Counted from the first letter of the stretch, positions 11,281 through 23,819 are shown. The stretch is DNA of 64,000 bases from Cryptomeria japonica (GCF_030272615.1 NC_081405.1:611693065-611757064); one strand, 5' to 3'. Notes: generated by a model from the letters alone, not told the origin. Numbers and translations are program-made.

Positions 11281-13563
11281 TTTTTCATACATAAGCTGTA
11301 CAAAGCATTAGGCTCATCAAATACCAGAAAATACCAAAATAATTCAGAAAAAGTCTTGAACCAAATACAAAAAAATGAAAAAAATCAAGAAAATAGTAAA
11401 GAACAATCATTCATCCAAATGGTGAAAACAACTCCGATGGCACCTTGGGTAAGTACGGTGGTGAAAACCTGGTAAACAGGCATCATTCGTAAAGGCTATG
11501 ACTCTATTTTATTTTAGACTTGTTGTGATCACATCCATTGCATCCATTTATCCAACATTTATACCATAGCTTGTTATTGATCTACAATCAGGGTTATTGC
11601 CTCATGTGTCCCACGTCACACATTCATACTGACATCTAATTGGGGGAAATATTTTTAAAACCTATTGATGGGAGTGGATTCTCCATGCTTGTGATTCGTT
11701 GAGTTTCTCATTCAAAAACATCCTGAACTAATACCAAAAACATTCATAAAATCTCAGAAAATACCAAAAATAGTTGCAAAATGTCCTGAAGAAAATACAA
11801 AAACATTGACAAAATTCCAAAAAAACCAAAAACATGATGAAAACATCAAAATCAATCAAAAACATTGCAAAAAAAATTGTTCCTTGTACATACACATCGC
11901 AACAGATGCAAAAACAACATTTTGAAACTCCTTAAATGATGAACACCTATCAAATCAACCAACAAATCACACATCTACGCCCAACTGTCTTCACGAGGAT
12001 GCATCTTTCCTTACAAACAAGACATGGTTTCATTTTTCTTTGACAAGAAAATTCTGTTTGGCTGATAAGCACTTGGTTAAATTTTTTGCCTTTATATTAG
12101 GTTCCTATGCCACTCTAGGATATCCACAAGTGATTAGAGTAGCCGAGATGGTTCCTGGTATCTTTTTCTTTGTTTGCTGTCTACGGATCATTCCAATGAA
12201 GTTCTGGGGCATGTACTAATGGTGTCTACATGGGAAGTTCACTAGGCTACGGGCTCCTATGCAAAAAATACACAGTCATGGATCATTATGGCTTACTATC
12301 TATAGCGTATACCTCGATTATTTGTATATGAACCATAATGGAGGGGAACTTTCCTTGTCTGTGATGTTTGCTTACAGGTGAAATGCTCAACCTTGGTTTC
12401 TGATACCTTAGCCAACCTCGGTACTACTATGCTCGATGAGGAAATAAAGCATTATGAATAAGCCACAGATCACCATTTCATCTCATCTGTTTATATTGCA
12501 TTCCGTTGCATATTACTCAGACATATGTTCATTCATACATTGTAAATATTTTGTATGCATGCATACGCAAGGAATATGGTTTCTATGAGAAATCTATGTG
12601 TGAAGTACTATCCCTAAAAATCATGACTGAGTATAATGATACACACCCCATTCATGTCAAATCGATAACTCTATTTTGATCCTCTTCCACAGGAATGAGT
12701 CCTAGGTCCTTAATACCTTCTATCTAAAATTGAATTTCCAACCTCACCCTTCCCATCTCGATCATCAACATCACATACCCTACATTGTGTCCCATCAAAC
12801 CATTCAAGCCACATTCATCACCATCCATCTCTAAAAGGAGGGGCTATGTAACCTATGTTACCTAGGTCATCCTATAAGCAAACCAAGATACTTTGTCTAC
12901 ATAGGTACATCGACTCATGCACACCTAGAATACAATAGGAATCTACATCAATGGCCTAATCTCAATAGGTATGCTAAGTCCAACAAATGCCACAAACAAC
13001 CTAAAACACAAACACTATCAATTGATCAACCAATCAAACACAATCAAAACAGACAATTATATTAATTGTCTAAGTCTCAACGAGTATTTTTTCTCTAGAT
13101 ACCTTGACTTCATCAAGAAATTACATCAATTGTCTAAGTCTCATCAAGTCAATTTGACTCACTTACTCAAACTTTATCCTGTCCAAGTGAACAACTGACA
13201 TCAATTGTCACACTTTGACTAAACCAGGGTAGTTCAACTGATTGCACCAGACTGTCCAACCAATTTTGATCAATTGTACAACATAAATCAAAAGCACAAA
13301 CACTACATTTGAACCATATCTCCTGTATGACCTAAGGGTACTCACTGGCTTACCCTTCTCCTCCTTCATTCCCAAATCCTCCATTCTTTCCATGCCTAAT
13401 TTTATTAAGATTTTTGAGAGATTGCCCAAATTCTTGAAATTTTGTCCCATCTCTCGAGGGGGCATACCTAACCACCAACTTGGTGCATGCTGGGAACGTA
13501 CTATGCTTACTTGTTTTTGTTTGAAATGGTGTGATAAACCACACGATCTCAAAGCGGGGCAAA
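11281..13563 (+). other. 3' noncoding internal region of Tat copy B, with polypurine tract
   Basis: It is collinear with copy A's 5282-7467 and clearly related throughout. It includes the A-rich repetitive segment (11700-11870), the conserved block (12109-12212), the ctcgagggggcata segment near 13456 and the polypurine tract at about 13551-13563 (aaagcggggcaaa, one base changed from copy A). Confidence 0.7.
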
Positions 13564-14384
13564 TATAGACACCCAAATCTGTCTACTTAATTAAATGAAT
13601 ACTTAGTCTTTATTTGATTATTTAACCATTGATCAACAAATTAATTAAATTCATATTTAATTAATTCATCTTAATCCTCTTCTCCTATTAATTAAATAAA
13701 TTATTCCATTTATTTAATTTAATTCATTAAACCATGTTCTGACAATTAATTAAATAAATAAAGCACATTTGTTTAATTAACCCCTCTCCACATTTAAATA
13801 AATCAACATTTATTTAAATCCCTAAAATCCTCTCTCTCACATTTAAATAAATAAATATTTATTTAGAAACCCTAAAACCCTCCCACTTGCATTCTCCTAC
13901 AAATGCAAATTGCATAATTTTAGTTGAAATAAATGTATTTTATTTTAATTAAAATCCCCTTTTATCCTCACCCACTTGCTCACTAACTTCCTTCTAGATT
14001 CTTCTAACTTCCTTCTAGACTCTTCTAACCCCTTCTAATTAGCCTAATCTCGCTCTCTAATCATTTGCACATCCCTTAAGAAAGGTCACTTCTCAAAACA
14101 ACTCAAAAGTCTTCAATAACCATTAAAGGCTTTGTGTCTCCAACAAGCTAACCTCTAAAGTTTTCTAAAACCATTAAAGGCTCTTACATGACCATAAATG
14201 GTTAACTCAAACTCAACCTTTGGTTAGAGACTTTCTCTCTAGCTCAACCATCCTTTAACTCATGGGTCTCTTCAAACATTCATTGCTTTGACCATGGTTA
14301 TCCCTTTTACTCTTGCACAAGATTTTATCCCTTGGATAATAGGTTTACCCAATAACCCAACCCACATGAGGTTACCCTCATGTT
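13564..14384 (+). repeat. LTR3 of the Tat complex, left part
   Basis: It starts TATAGACACC (TG mutated to TA) right after the polypurine tract of copy B. It aligns with LTR2 up to ctcatgtt, where copia element O begins. The last five bases (atgtt, 14380-14384) are the left target-site duplication, matching atgtc at 31904-31908 with one mismatch. A short duplication of cttccttctaga... lies near 13988-14020. Confidence 0.85.
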
Positions 14385-16107
14385 TGTTGGACACAATGGA
14401 TCACTGAGAGGGGGGTGAATCAGTGATTTAAACACTTCTTCTCTGATCAGGGATATTATGGTACTATATAAAATAGACAGAGTGCTGACTGGTAAGCCAA
14501 ACAATGCAAACTAAGTGTGTGAAAGGATTTTCTATAACATCAAAATAACACATACACAAGATTGCATCACATAACACCAGATATACGAGGAAAACCCAAT
14601 GTGGGAAAAACCTGGGTGAGAATAAATGCTGAAGATCTTCTGCTCCAACCAACCTCACAATGAAAATGATTTGATTACAATTTTAGGGCACCAACCCAAG
14701 GAGCACCAACCCCTGATTTATGAGAACTGACTCAAAGGAGAACCAACCCCTAAACAATTTATAGGCTACAACCTAAAGGACCTACAACCCCTGCACTAAG
14801 TACCTACTTAGTTAAGACAATATGAAAATTCAAATACATAAGTAAATTCCTTGTTGCAAATGAATTTTTGCAACCCTCCAATATTCTTCTCTACCAGTTT
14901 CAATCTTACTGGTCTGTGAAACCTCCACACACACTACAACACTACATTTACGCTGGTCCTTAATCTGTTGAAACTTCTCTCCCTCTGACTGTTGAATTCA
15001 CTTCACACTTGCCCACACGTTTCCAGGTTTTTTCTCTATCAGTTTGTTCTCTGCCGGTTCACACACATCTTACCGGTTTCTCCTTCAATACATAGTCACT
15101 TAAATTTTTTCTTGTTTTTCACTCAAACAATCTTTTCTCCCTCACTTTCATTCTCCAAAATCATCACATATCATTCAGCAACAACAACCTCATCAATTTA
15201 GATTTGTATATTTGTAAGCAATTCTTACTGCCAAAAACCAATTCAAAATTCAGGCATTTAGGGTTTCCTTCTTTCAATCAAATTTGTATCCAATCCGATT
15301 TGATCTTCCTTAGACTACTCACCTTCTTTGAGGAGATGCATCTGTACACATTTTTATTCATCCAATGCATGTTTGCTAAAAATAGAAAATTTCACCCTGC
15401 TTGATGACCTTGATCTTTGTCAACCTCATTTCACATAGCTATTTCTAACTAAAGGTCAAGCTGCAATCGAATTTCATGCCTCGATCACAGTGCCAACAAC
15501 TGCTTGATCATTCTTGGTCGTCCATTCTTCCTCGAGCCGCATCAATCTGTCATCAACCTGTGATTTTTGGTTTTATCATTTAATGACCACCTGCTACACA
15601 TACAACCATGTCGATGAACATTTCATTGACCTCTACATATTTTCCACCTCAGCTCCATGGAGGACACATCAGCATATATTCAACTCCATTGACATAGGTT
15701 TGGTTCAAACTTGAACAACTGGGAAATCCTTCTACTAGTAGAACCTTACCGGTATAACCAACACATTGATCAATCACACTTACCTACAACACATCATACT
15801 GACAATTCATCTTGCCTTCCGGTATGACTTCATGTCATTCTTCCTATTCAACTCACTAGGTGTTGTTGTAATTCATCAACATTCCACCTCTTCATCACAA
15901 AAAAACAACCAACCTTCTTATCGGTTTATGCCTTACTGATTATGACTCAAGCATGGCAACTCACTCTTGCATCTCACCTCATATCGGTGGTATCATCTGT
16001 CAATTCATAACATACTTCTCTTCTTTATGCTGGTTCAAATACCGGTTGACACACTCTACTGGTAACCTGCAATACCCATTGACATCAATAACAACTCAAT
16101 GCCAACA
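14385..16107 (-). repeat. 3' LTR of element O
   Basis: The LTR is 1723 bp; in element sense it starts TGTTGGCATTGAG and ends GTGTCCAACA. It aligns with 29069-31903 outside the solo LTR. In + orientation it has gagaggggggtgaatca at 14406-14422, about 22-38 bp inside the LTR's 3' end, and the paired ggaaaaccca/gggaaaaacc motif at 14589-14613. Both motifs recur in the other copia LTRs here. The adjacent polypurine tract is 16111-16122 (reverse complement gccaaagggaga). Confidence 0.88.
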
Positions 16108-16347
16108 ATGTCTCCCTTTGGCATTGATGTCAATAATTTATGTTCCGATTTCTCTCCCCCTTTGACAATAATGGAAAATGGAACCTTAGTCTGACACCAA
16201 TCATACTACCAGAGTCGAACCATAATCTATCCCTTTGTCTTCAACTGGTAGGATACATTCTCCCCCTATGTCCATGCTTCATGATTTAAGAGTCATAAGA
16301 TAGTAACAACTATTGACTCTCCCTAAACCATACATCTCCCTACACAT

Positions 16348-17506
16348 TTAAGTGCAGCTGGACGGTGGGACAACTCCCACCTTTTGTCTCAAGTACTCAA
16401 ATGTGCCCAAAGGAAGTGGCTTGGTAAATATGTCAGCAATCTGCTCACAGGTTGGAACATATTCTACTATTACCTCCTTGTCTGCTACCTTCTCCCTCAA
16501 GAAGTGATACTTGATTGCAATGTGTTTTGTTCTTGAGTGCATTACTAGATTCTTGGAGATGTTGATTGCACTTGAGTTATCACAACAGATTGGAATAGGT
16601 TACAGTATCTCCACCTGTATGTCCTTCAGTGTCTACTTCATCCATAATACTTGTGAACAACATGTAGCAGTTGCTATATACTTGGCCTCAGTAGTAGATA
16701 ATGACACTGAATCTTTCTTCTTTCTATGCCATGATACTAATCATTCTCCTAGGTAGAAAGCACCTCCAGTTGTACTCTTATAGTCATCAATACAACCTAC
16801 CCATTCTTCATCAGTATAAGCCTGCAAAGTGAAGTCTCCTTTCTTTGGACACCACAAGCCATAACTGATTGTTCCTTGTAGGTACCTGAAGATTCTCCTG
16901 ATTGCATTTAAGTGAGACTATTTAGGAGTAGCTTGGAATCTTGCAACCATGCAAACTGCTTGTACAATATCTGGTCTAGATGTTGTTAGATACAACAAAC
17001 TACCAATCATAGACCTATAAAATGTCTTCTCTACTTTCGGTGACTCATCTGGATTTCTTAATTTACAACCGATAACCATGGAAGTACTTACCAGTTTTCT
17101 GTCCTCCATTTGAAACTTTTCAACATGTCTTTAACATACTTGGTTTGTGAGATGAAAATTCCTTTCTCCTGTTGTGAGATCTGCAAACCAAGAAAATAGG
17201 ACAATTCACCCAGCATGGACATCTCAAATTCTGTCTTCATCTGATCTGCAAATTCTTTGCACATTATTTCCTTGTCTCCACCAAAGATAATGTCATCCAC
17301 ATATACAACAACTATAATCATATGATCTCCATTTACCTTAATATACAAGTTGTTGTTTGCATTCCCTTTCCAGAATCCTTGCTCTTTCAAGTATTTGTCT
17401 AACCGGGAATACCATGCTCTAGGGTCCTGCTTCAAACCATACAAGGCTTTATTCAACCAACATACAAAAATCTCATCATCATGTAATAGATATCCTCACG
17501 GTTGTT
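16348..17506 (-). pseudogene. pol: Copia pol of element O, C-terminal part (RT end and RNase H)
   Basis: Reading on the - strand from the break by element [17 protein letters not shown], the RT motif YVDDIIFGG (about 17290), SYFLGLQI, then SMIGSLLYLTTSRPDI (about 17000). RNase H then runs to the C-terminus at 16348, with HIAIKYHFLRE and ADIFTKPLP, the usual copia RNase H tail. The RT catalytic YVDD is intact. Stops and frameshifts occur at 16920-17110 and between 16545 and 16915. The N-terminal part continues beyond element I at 24952. Confidence 0.88.
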
Positions 17507-17511
17507 CCATA

Positions 17512-18645
17512 TGATAAACTTATAAAGCACTTAGAGGGGGGGGGCGTTGAATCAGTATAGAAAAAACAATAACACTTTAATCCCAGACCGGTAAAAACAT
17601 TTAGCAAGTTTACTTATGAATTTGCATGCAATCCAAAGTGTTATAAAATCATTCACAACAAGTAAAACATTCACCATAAAACAAGTATTTATACATGGAA
17701 AACCCAACTGGGAAAAACCACGGTGAGATGGAACTCACAAGTTAACTATCTACATAATAGGTAACTGGTTGGTTAACCTATCTACAAATTGCTCTATTAG
17801 GAGAAGATCCTATTAAAGATCCCAAGCCCTGTTAGGAGCTATACCTAGTTAAAGGTAACCTTAGTGGAGGATTTAGATCCAAGTTAATGAATCACCTTGT
17901 TAGAGGATTTCTACAATGAAGCTATTTAGAGCTTACCCGGTTAGGGGATTTAACTGCTGTAGTGATTAGAAAACAACAAGTGGTATGATCTAGGAATAAC
18001 ACATTCTGCTTGTTTAGATCCTTTTTTGTTCACTCATTACTGCATCACCAACATACTCTACAACTCCTTCAACAAATCACATCAACTCTAACTCATAACA
18101 CAACTCGTATCTTGCATATAAAAATAACTCATCACAATATCTTTTTATAGACATTAGATATCATGTCAACTCCCGAACCTCAACACAATTTCATAGGTTT
18201 AGTGAATCTGGACAAACTTGCTTAACACATCACAAATCACCGCCAAAAAATATCGGTTGGTGGTAACACATCATGACCGGTGATAACTCATCACACAATT
18301 TGGGAAACCGGTTAGAACACCGATACCAGTTGAGTGTTGAACGCTTCCAACTCATAGACTAATTGTCTCCATGTGCCTCCTTGTCTCTCTCCGCTGCATA
18401 TCGAAACTGGTAACAGTGGAATTGACCAAAACTGATTGTCTTAACTACATATACCGGTTTAGACACCTTCATACCAGTTAGACTTACTCTATACATATGA
18501 TACCGATTTACAATACAAAGACTTAATAGTAGTACTAGTTTGACCTAACTGGTATACAAATATGACTATGACAATCAAAACATATGTGTACCATCAATGA
18601 CAACACATAAAGTCATCCAATACAAATATCATCATCATGCCAACA
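17512..18645 (-). repeat. 3' LTR of element I
   Basis: In + orientation it starts TGATAAAC and ends GCCAACA. It is closely similar to 23820-24946 along its length. The polypurine tract is adjacent at 18646-18660 (reverse complement gccaaagggggagat). The G-run plus gaatcagt motif lies at about 17532-17553 and the ggaaaaccca/gggaaaaacc pair at 17697-17718. Confidence 0.9.
18141..18150 (-). promoter_or_regulatory. TATA motif of element I 3' LTR
   Basis: The reverse complement reads ctataaaaag and is conserved in the other LTR at 24443-24452. It is the likely core promoter on the - strand. Confidence 0.6.
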
Positions 18646-18848
18646 ATCTCCCCCTTTGGCATTGATGGCAACATTCTGACAAAAACGTACAGACTCCCCC
18701 TTAATAGTAGATACAAAATTTTGACCTCTTAAATTAATTCTACTCCCCTTTGAGAACAATGCCAAATTGAAAAGTAAAAAACATACATTACATCAAAATT
18801 TATCATAAAAGACTGTATAGATATATAAATATAAGAGTTTTAAAGTCT

Positions 18849-21800
18849 TTACAATGCAATTCTTGAGAAAATGTCACTGAAATGAATCTTCATTTGTTCA
18901 AGATCATTATGCCATGTTTCTAGCAGTGTCTCAGTGATCTCAACATTTGTCAATATTTGTGCAGAAAATTCTTCCATAGCATCAATAGTGCTCATCTCCA
19001 GGGTAGCCAAAATTGCTTCAGAATCCTTGTATGCCCTCTAGGATTTTAACTTTTAGAATTAGCTAATTCTTTAGCTCCTTGAAGGATTTGATCCGCTTCA
19101 CCTATTCAAAATCATAAACTTCTAATAGGTGCTGTAAGGCATCAACCGATTTGCCAAAATTTAAAGCAGAGTCCTGTATCGGTAGGTATGCATTAGCAAT
19201 CCTCTCAAGTTCCTTCTCTGTATCTTCTCTTTTATCTTTTGCTTCAAATCAGAATAGAATAATGAAACTTAGTTATAGTAGCCAAAATTTAACCTCGAGT
19301 TTCTATACCGGTTCTTAACAGTTCTCTATTCACTATTAAAGCAATCTTGCCTTTATCAATTTCTGGAATCAGTTGCTCCCCTTTTATTCTTGTAATATTT
19401 TTTTGCTAAGGCATGAGATGCCTCTTCAAGTGATTTTAGTTGTTCACGAGCATCAACAACTAACTATCCAAGCTTAGCAATAGGGGTAGATAAATTACCA
19501 ATATCAGTCTCCGGTAGGAGACTTGACAAAATATCAACAACAGTCTGAATAGTGTCTGCTTCTTTTCTCTGCTCTTTCAACCTCTTCTTTTGTGCTCTGG
19601 ATTGCATAACAGTAGCAATCTCCATTAGTTCAAATGCACTCAAATTGTCCACATCTATAGGGCCTTTTATGTTGATTGAGTCATCATCATCATCATTAGT
19701 TTTCTTCTTCTCCTTTCCTTCCTTCTCTTCATCCTTTTTCTCTTCTGCCTTCTTCTCTGTTTTCTCTATTTCTGTTTGTCCCTCCTGTGTGGTTGTAGTG
19801 ACCGGTGGTACTTGACTTTCAACAATGTGATCCTTTACCGGTGGTGGTTGCATGTTCACACTTGTTTTAGTAACTAGTGCTTCCTCTTTTATTTGTTCAC
19901 CAACAATATCCAGTTGTTGTTCTATTTCCTTAACCGGTTCAATGTCGTTACCGCTTGTATCAAAAGTATCCTGAATTTCTTCAGTTTCATCCACAAAGAA
20001 TATGACTGGTGGAGAACTTGTGTCATCCTTATTCTTGACAAGGTAGACTACATCCGGTGTAATAATTTCTTCAGCGTTCAGCTTCGGTGGAGCTCTAGTA
20101 TTAGTCTGATCAGACATATTTTTATAGTACTTTAACTGATCATTCATTCCCTGAATAGCTTTAGCTTCCCGATGAGTATCATCTTCAACTTCCTAAAATT
20201 TTTCTTGCCAATAGTTTCATTCTCCTTAATCTTGTATTAAATTACCCTTTATATTTAGCAAGCATTGCTAATAACTCTTCATGAGACAATTCAAAAAATA
20301 TTGAGAAAAAATTCTATCAATCATCTCTTGTTCCTGATCAATAATCAATCTCCATTTATTTTCAAGAATAAAATATAAAGAATAAAAAATGTTCTTTTGA
20401 ATATCTCGCGGTAACTGGTTATATTGACATAGGTAATTGATTACCTCTTGTATCATTTCTTGTTTCCGACCTTCATCAAAGGAATCAAAATGTTCTTTTA
20501 CATCATCTAATCACTTTCTCCTTAATGTTTTCAGAGTTCTCTCAAAATCACTCATTGGTTTGAAAGATGCAGCATCAATATGAGTATATTGTTTAGGAAT
20601 TTCTCCTACTGGTTTAGACTTCGTACTAGTTACCTTAATCTTCTTTGATTCTTCTTCAGTTTAAATTTCCTCGGATTTCTCTTGAAGGATGAGATGTCTA
20701 CCTCTTTTCCTCATGACAGTGGGATTCTTTGCATATACCTTAGGCACCGGTTCCTTCTTGATTTGAATACTCCTTGTTATTCTTGTAGCGGTAGACGCAG
20801 AATCTCCTTGACCTTTTTTCTTCTTTTTCTCCTTCACACTACTGGGCTGTGTAGGTGCAATCCTTTCTTGATAAGTGCCCAATATTTTCTTCTTTGTATC
20901 CTTAGGAGACACCAAGAGGTTGTTGGCATAACTGGTCAGTAAGTCATAACTGGCTTCATAGCTCATTTCCTCCATTACTTCTTCTCTCGGTTCAACAGCC
21001 TCCATAAGACAAAAGTCAGTGGTCAGAATGAAACAAATGTCTTTTTCAAAGTGTTTCACCACTTCATCTGATAACCTTAGTCTCATGCTCATCTTTTTCT
21101 GGAATTTATTGAAATACCTGTTCATTGCAACTGGGAATGTGTTCTTCACAAACTTTATGCTATTCTTAATTTGGCCTATAGCAGGTGTATCCTTAGACCA
21201 TTGTACATCACCTATTCCTGGAATAAAATTATGAAAGTAGAAAAATAGACCAATCAAAAGTTGCCCATATTTAAACTTTTGACTTTTGTCCTTCTTTATT
21301 GATTCTAGATTCAACATCAATTGACTTCTCATTGCCTCACACAGATCATAATCTGCATCTTCTTTCATCATCCGGTAAGTGGCATGCAAGACAACATATG
21401 GTACACTATTAATTCAATGAATGAAATATCTGGTAGCCACTAACCATTGTTGCAAACTTGACTCCTTCATCTACAATGTTATTGACAGATATAGCATGAC
21501 CATCAGCAGTGGTCTTCGTCAACTCAATAGCAGTCTCCTTGGAGATTTTCCTTAACTTGGGTACTTCATCGGTTTGGCTGAAACCAGTTACTGCATGAAT
21601 AGACTCCTTTGTGATAGTGTGAGACCTATCAAGATACATGTTTCCTCCATGTACACGATTGAGGATAATCCTGACATGTTCTTCCTCAAAATATTCAAGA
21701 AAATAGAGTGCATTATGAAAACCCTTCTCATAAATCCTAATATATTCGGGTTTGATCTTCCCGCTCTTGTCGCATAGAGATTTAAGCTAAGAATAGATTG

Positions 21801-21978
21801 CCAATGACCCTAGATCCTCAATTTTGCAATCTATATAACTTGTCAAATCACCTTTAATCAAAACACCTTGGGGTACTTGAGATAATGCATTATAAGACTC
21901 TATATTATCCATCCCCATTGACTCCATAGCTTCAACAGTGATAAAAAGACTCTCTACTAGTGTAGACGATGATGCCAT
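18849..21978 (-). pseudogene. Element I ORF2: long uncharacterised protein, about 1040 codons
   Basis: It starts at the ATG at 21978 (MASSSTLVES) and ends at a stop at 18849-18851. One frameshift near 21400 and several in-frame stops break it (for example R to TGA near 20509). Features in order: a module with ITKESIHAVTGF and EVPKLRKISK (about 21590-21500), VKFATMVSGYQI, DLCEAMRSQLMLNL (about 21340), KFKYGQLLIGLFFYFHNF and IPGIGDVQW (about 21270-21200). Then a Lys/Ser-rich linker, a strongly charged stretch (about 19770-19680, Glu/Lys repeats then five Asp), basic QKKRLKEQRKE, and a C-terminal helical segment ending HFSDIFSRIAL. There are no enzyme motifs, signal peptide or zinc finger. A link to the 'putative plant transposon protein' type is possible but unproven. 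Confidence 0.7.
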
Positions 21979-22476
21979 TCTAAATAATCTTGATTCGAGA
22001 GAGAGATTGACAAAAATACCTTGTTCCCTTTGCGCTACTAGGGTTTTTGGTTTTTCTCTTGCTTGCACACCCGATTTGCCTTTCCTTAGCTTCAAATCCG
22101 ATTCAAAATTTTAATCCGTAGCACAAATCCGTTCTCAATCTGCTAACAATGCTTTGTTTTGCTCTACAAGTGCTCACAAAAATGCTTCTTCGAATGAAAA
22201 TAGGGTAGAAATGACTTAGTGAATCTTCCTTTTATTAACTTACCCATTGCATTTATTACACTACCGATAGGGTAACATACCCTAATTACCACTTAACAAA
22301 CTTGCCTATACGAGTAGGTATATCAATCGGTTGGTAATCCTTTAGAAAACTGATAGATAACAATATAAAAAATTCTCATATCTCAATTCAAAATGCAAAA
22401 TTTACTTACTATACATTCTTCAAGGGGTCCAGAAATAGATTTACCGATATGCTCCCCCGAGGCTTATTAGAAAAAC
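21979..22476 (-). other. Spacer between the two ORFs of element I
   Basis: There is no convincing coding content apart from an open frame that could extend ORF2 upstream to 22095. The + strand gctcccccga near 22451-22460 gives a short G-run on the coding strand. I see nothing else here. Confidence 0.5.
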
Positions 22477-23757
22477 TCAGTTTGCCAGTGTAGCATTCTC
22501 CACACTAGGTGAAGGATTTGATTCTTTCGATGGCTTGTCCTCACTTTTCTTCTTCCAAATTCTATTAATCTCCGCTCTAGTTTCTTCAACATCAACCTTC
22601 TTCTTTCCTTTCTAATCTTCAGAGTGATTTACTAGTTGGTTCTTCTTAGTTATGCAAAACTTAGCAATGTGTCCTGGTTTATGACAATGATAGTAGGCCA
22701 TCCTAGATGCTCTCCAAGGTCCTGCATTACCTCTTCCAGTCCTTCTTCTGTAGTTCATAGCCACATGTCCAAAGTTGTTGCAAATTGTGCAAATCACATT
22801 GGTTACCTTCTCCATGTCATAGGGACTAAACCAGTTGACATAAGGTTTTTGCCAGTTCATGTTTCTCCGGTTGTCATAAGTCCTTCTCCAGTCACCGATA
22901 GGTCTTTAATTCATGTGAGGTGCTGGGTTATTTTCTCCATATCTGCATTCAATTGATCTATGTCCATACATATTGTATGTGTAATAATGACCTTCAAATC
23001 TTCTAGACACATATCTAATATTAGAATTATAGCCCATGTTCTCATTAGATCTGCTTCTACAAACATTAGCAGTATGTCCAGGTTTGTGATAGTTAAAACA
23101 AACTTGTTTAAACTTCTTCTTACCTGATTTCATACCTTTAGATACCGGTTTGTCTTTTGATGAAGTATCCTTTGTTTTTGAAGACTCACCTTGCTCAAAT
23201 GTATTGAATCCTAATCCAGATGTGTCACCTTTCATCCTCTGAGATTGGATCTGTTCATCTAGCATAGAGGAGCTCTTGTTGAATTTGTCAAGCTCCCCAT
23301 TAGCCTCAGTAAGCTCTTTGGTAAGATCTTCATTATGCTTTATAAGAGTCTCTCTAAAACACATTGCCATCTCAAGATTTGACTATAATAGTTCTTTTTC
23401 TTCCTTCTCCTCATGCAAAGCTACATTCTCCTACTTGATCTTGGAGATTTCATGAAATTTCTCTTTGATCAGGTCTTTAGCTGCCCTCCTTGCTTCAAGT
23501 TCTTGACTCATATGGATTGTAAGGGCTTAAAGTTCTCTCCTCAGGTTAAGTTTTTCACCATTCAGTTTCTCCACTTCTTCAGCCAGTGCATCAATGTTGG
23601 CCTCATCTAAAGAGCTATTGTCAGAGATCTCCAATAATTGCCTAGTCAGTTCTCTCCTCTTTTCTTGTGAAGATTTGAATCTTCCTCTCAGAGTTTCTAG
23701 CTCATCCCTAGTTTCATCAAGTACTCTAGCCATATCTCTATAACTCATATCCCCCAT
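22477..23757 (-). pseudogene. gag: Element I ORF1: coiled-coil and zinc-knuckle gag-like protein without capsid
   Basis: The likely start is MGDMSYRDM at 23757 and the stop is at 22477-22479. Residues 1 to about 200 are heptad-rich and charged (DETRDELETLRGRF, AEEVEKLNGEKLNLR, LTKELTEANGELDKF), so a coiled coil is expected. Four CCHC-type knuckles follow; several have a Cys changed to Tyr (CFNYHKPGHTANVC, YTYNMYGHRSIEC, CTICNNFGHVAMNY, YYHCHKPGHIAKFC). The tail is Lys/Glu-rich. In-frame stops occur near 23527, 22905 and 22615. The copia capsid domain seen in element O is absent. The KGDTSGLGF...GESS.TKDTS segment is also in element O at the same place. Confidence 0.78.
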
Positions 23758-23804
23758 AATGGCTTTAGGGTTTCCTTCCAAGTGATTAAGCCTTAAGGAA
23801 GTTA

Positions 23805-23817
23805 GGCTTTGATACCA
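23805..23817 (-). promoter_or_regulatory. Primer-binding site of element I (tRNA-Met type)
   Basis: The reverse complement is tggtatcaaagcc, one base from the standard plant copia site complementary to initiator tRNA-Met. It is two bases from the LTR end. Confidence 0.85.
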
Positions 23818-23819
23818 AT

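Noticed and set aside
14992-16165. Several 60-80 codon + strand ORFs
   Set aside because: They lie inside the LTR of a - strand copia element and have no motif.
19552-20135. + strand ORFs rich in Ser and Phe
   Set aside because: They are antisense to the charged Glu/Lys/Asp region of element I ORF2, which generates such frames.
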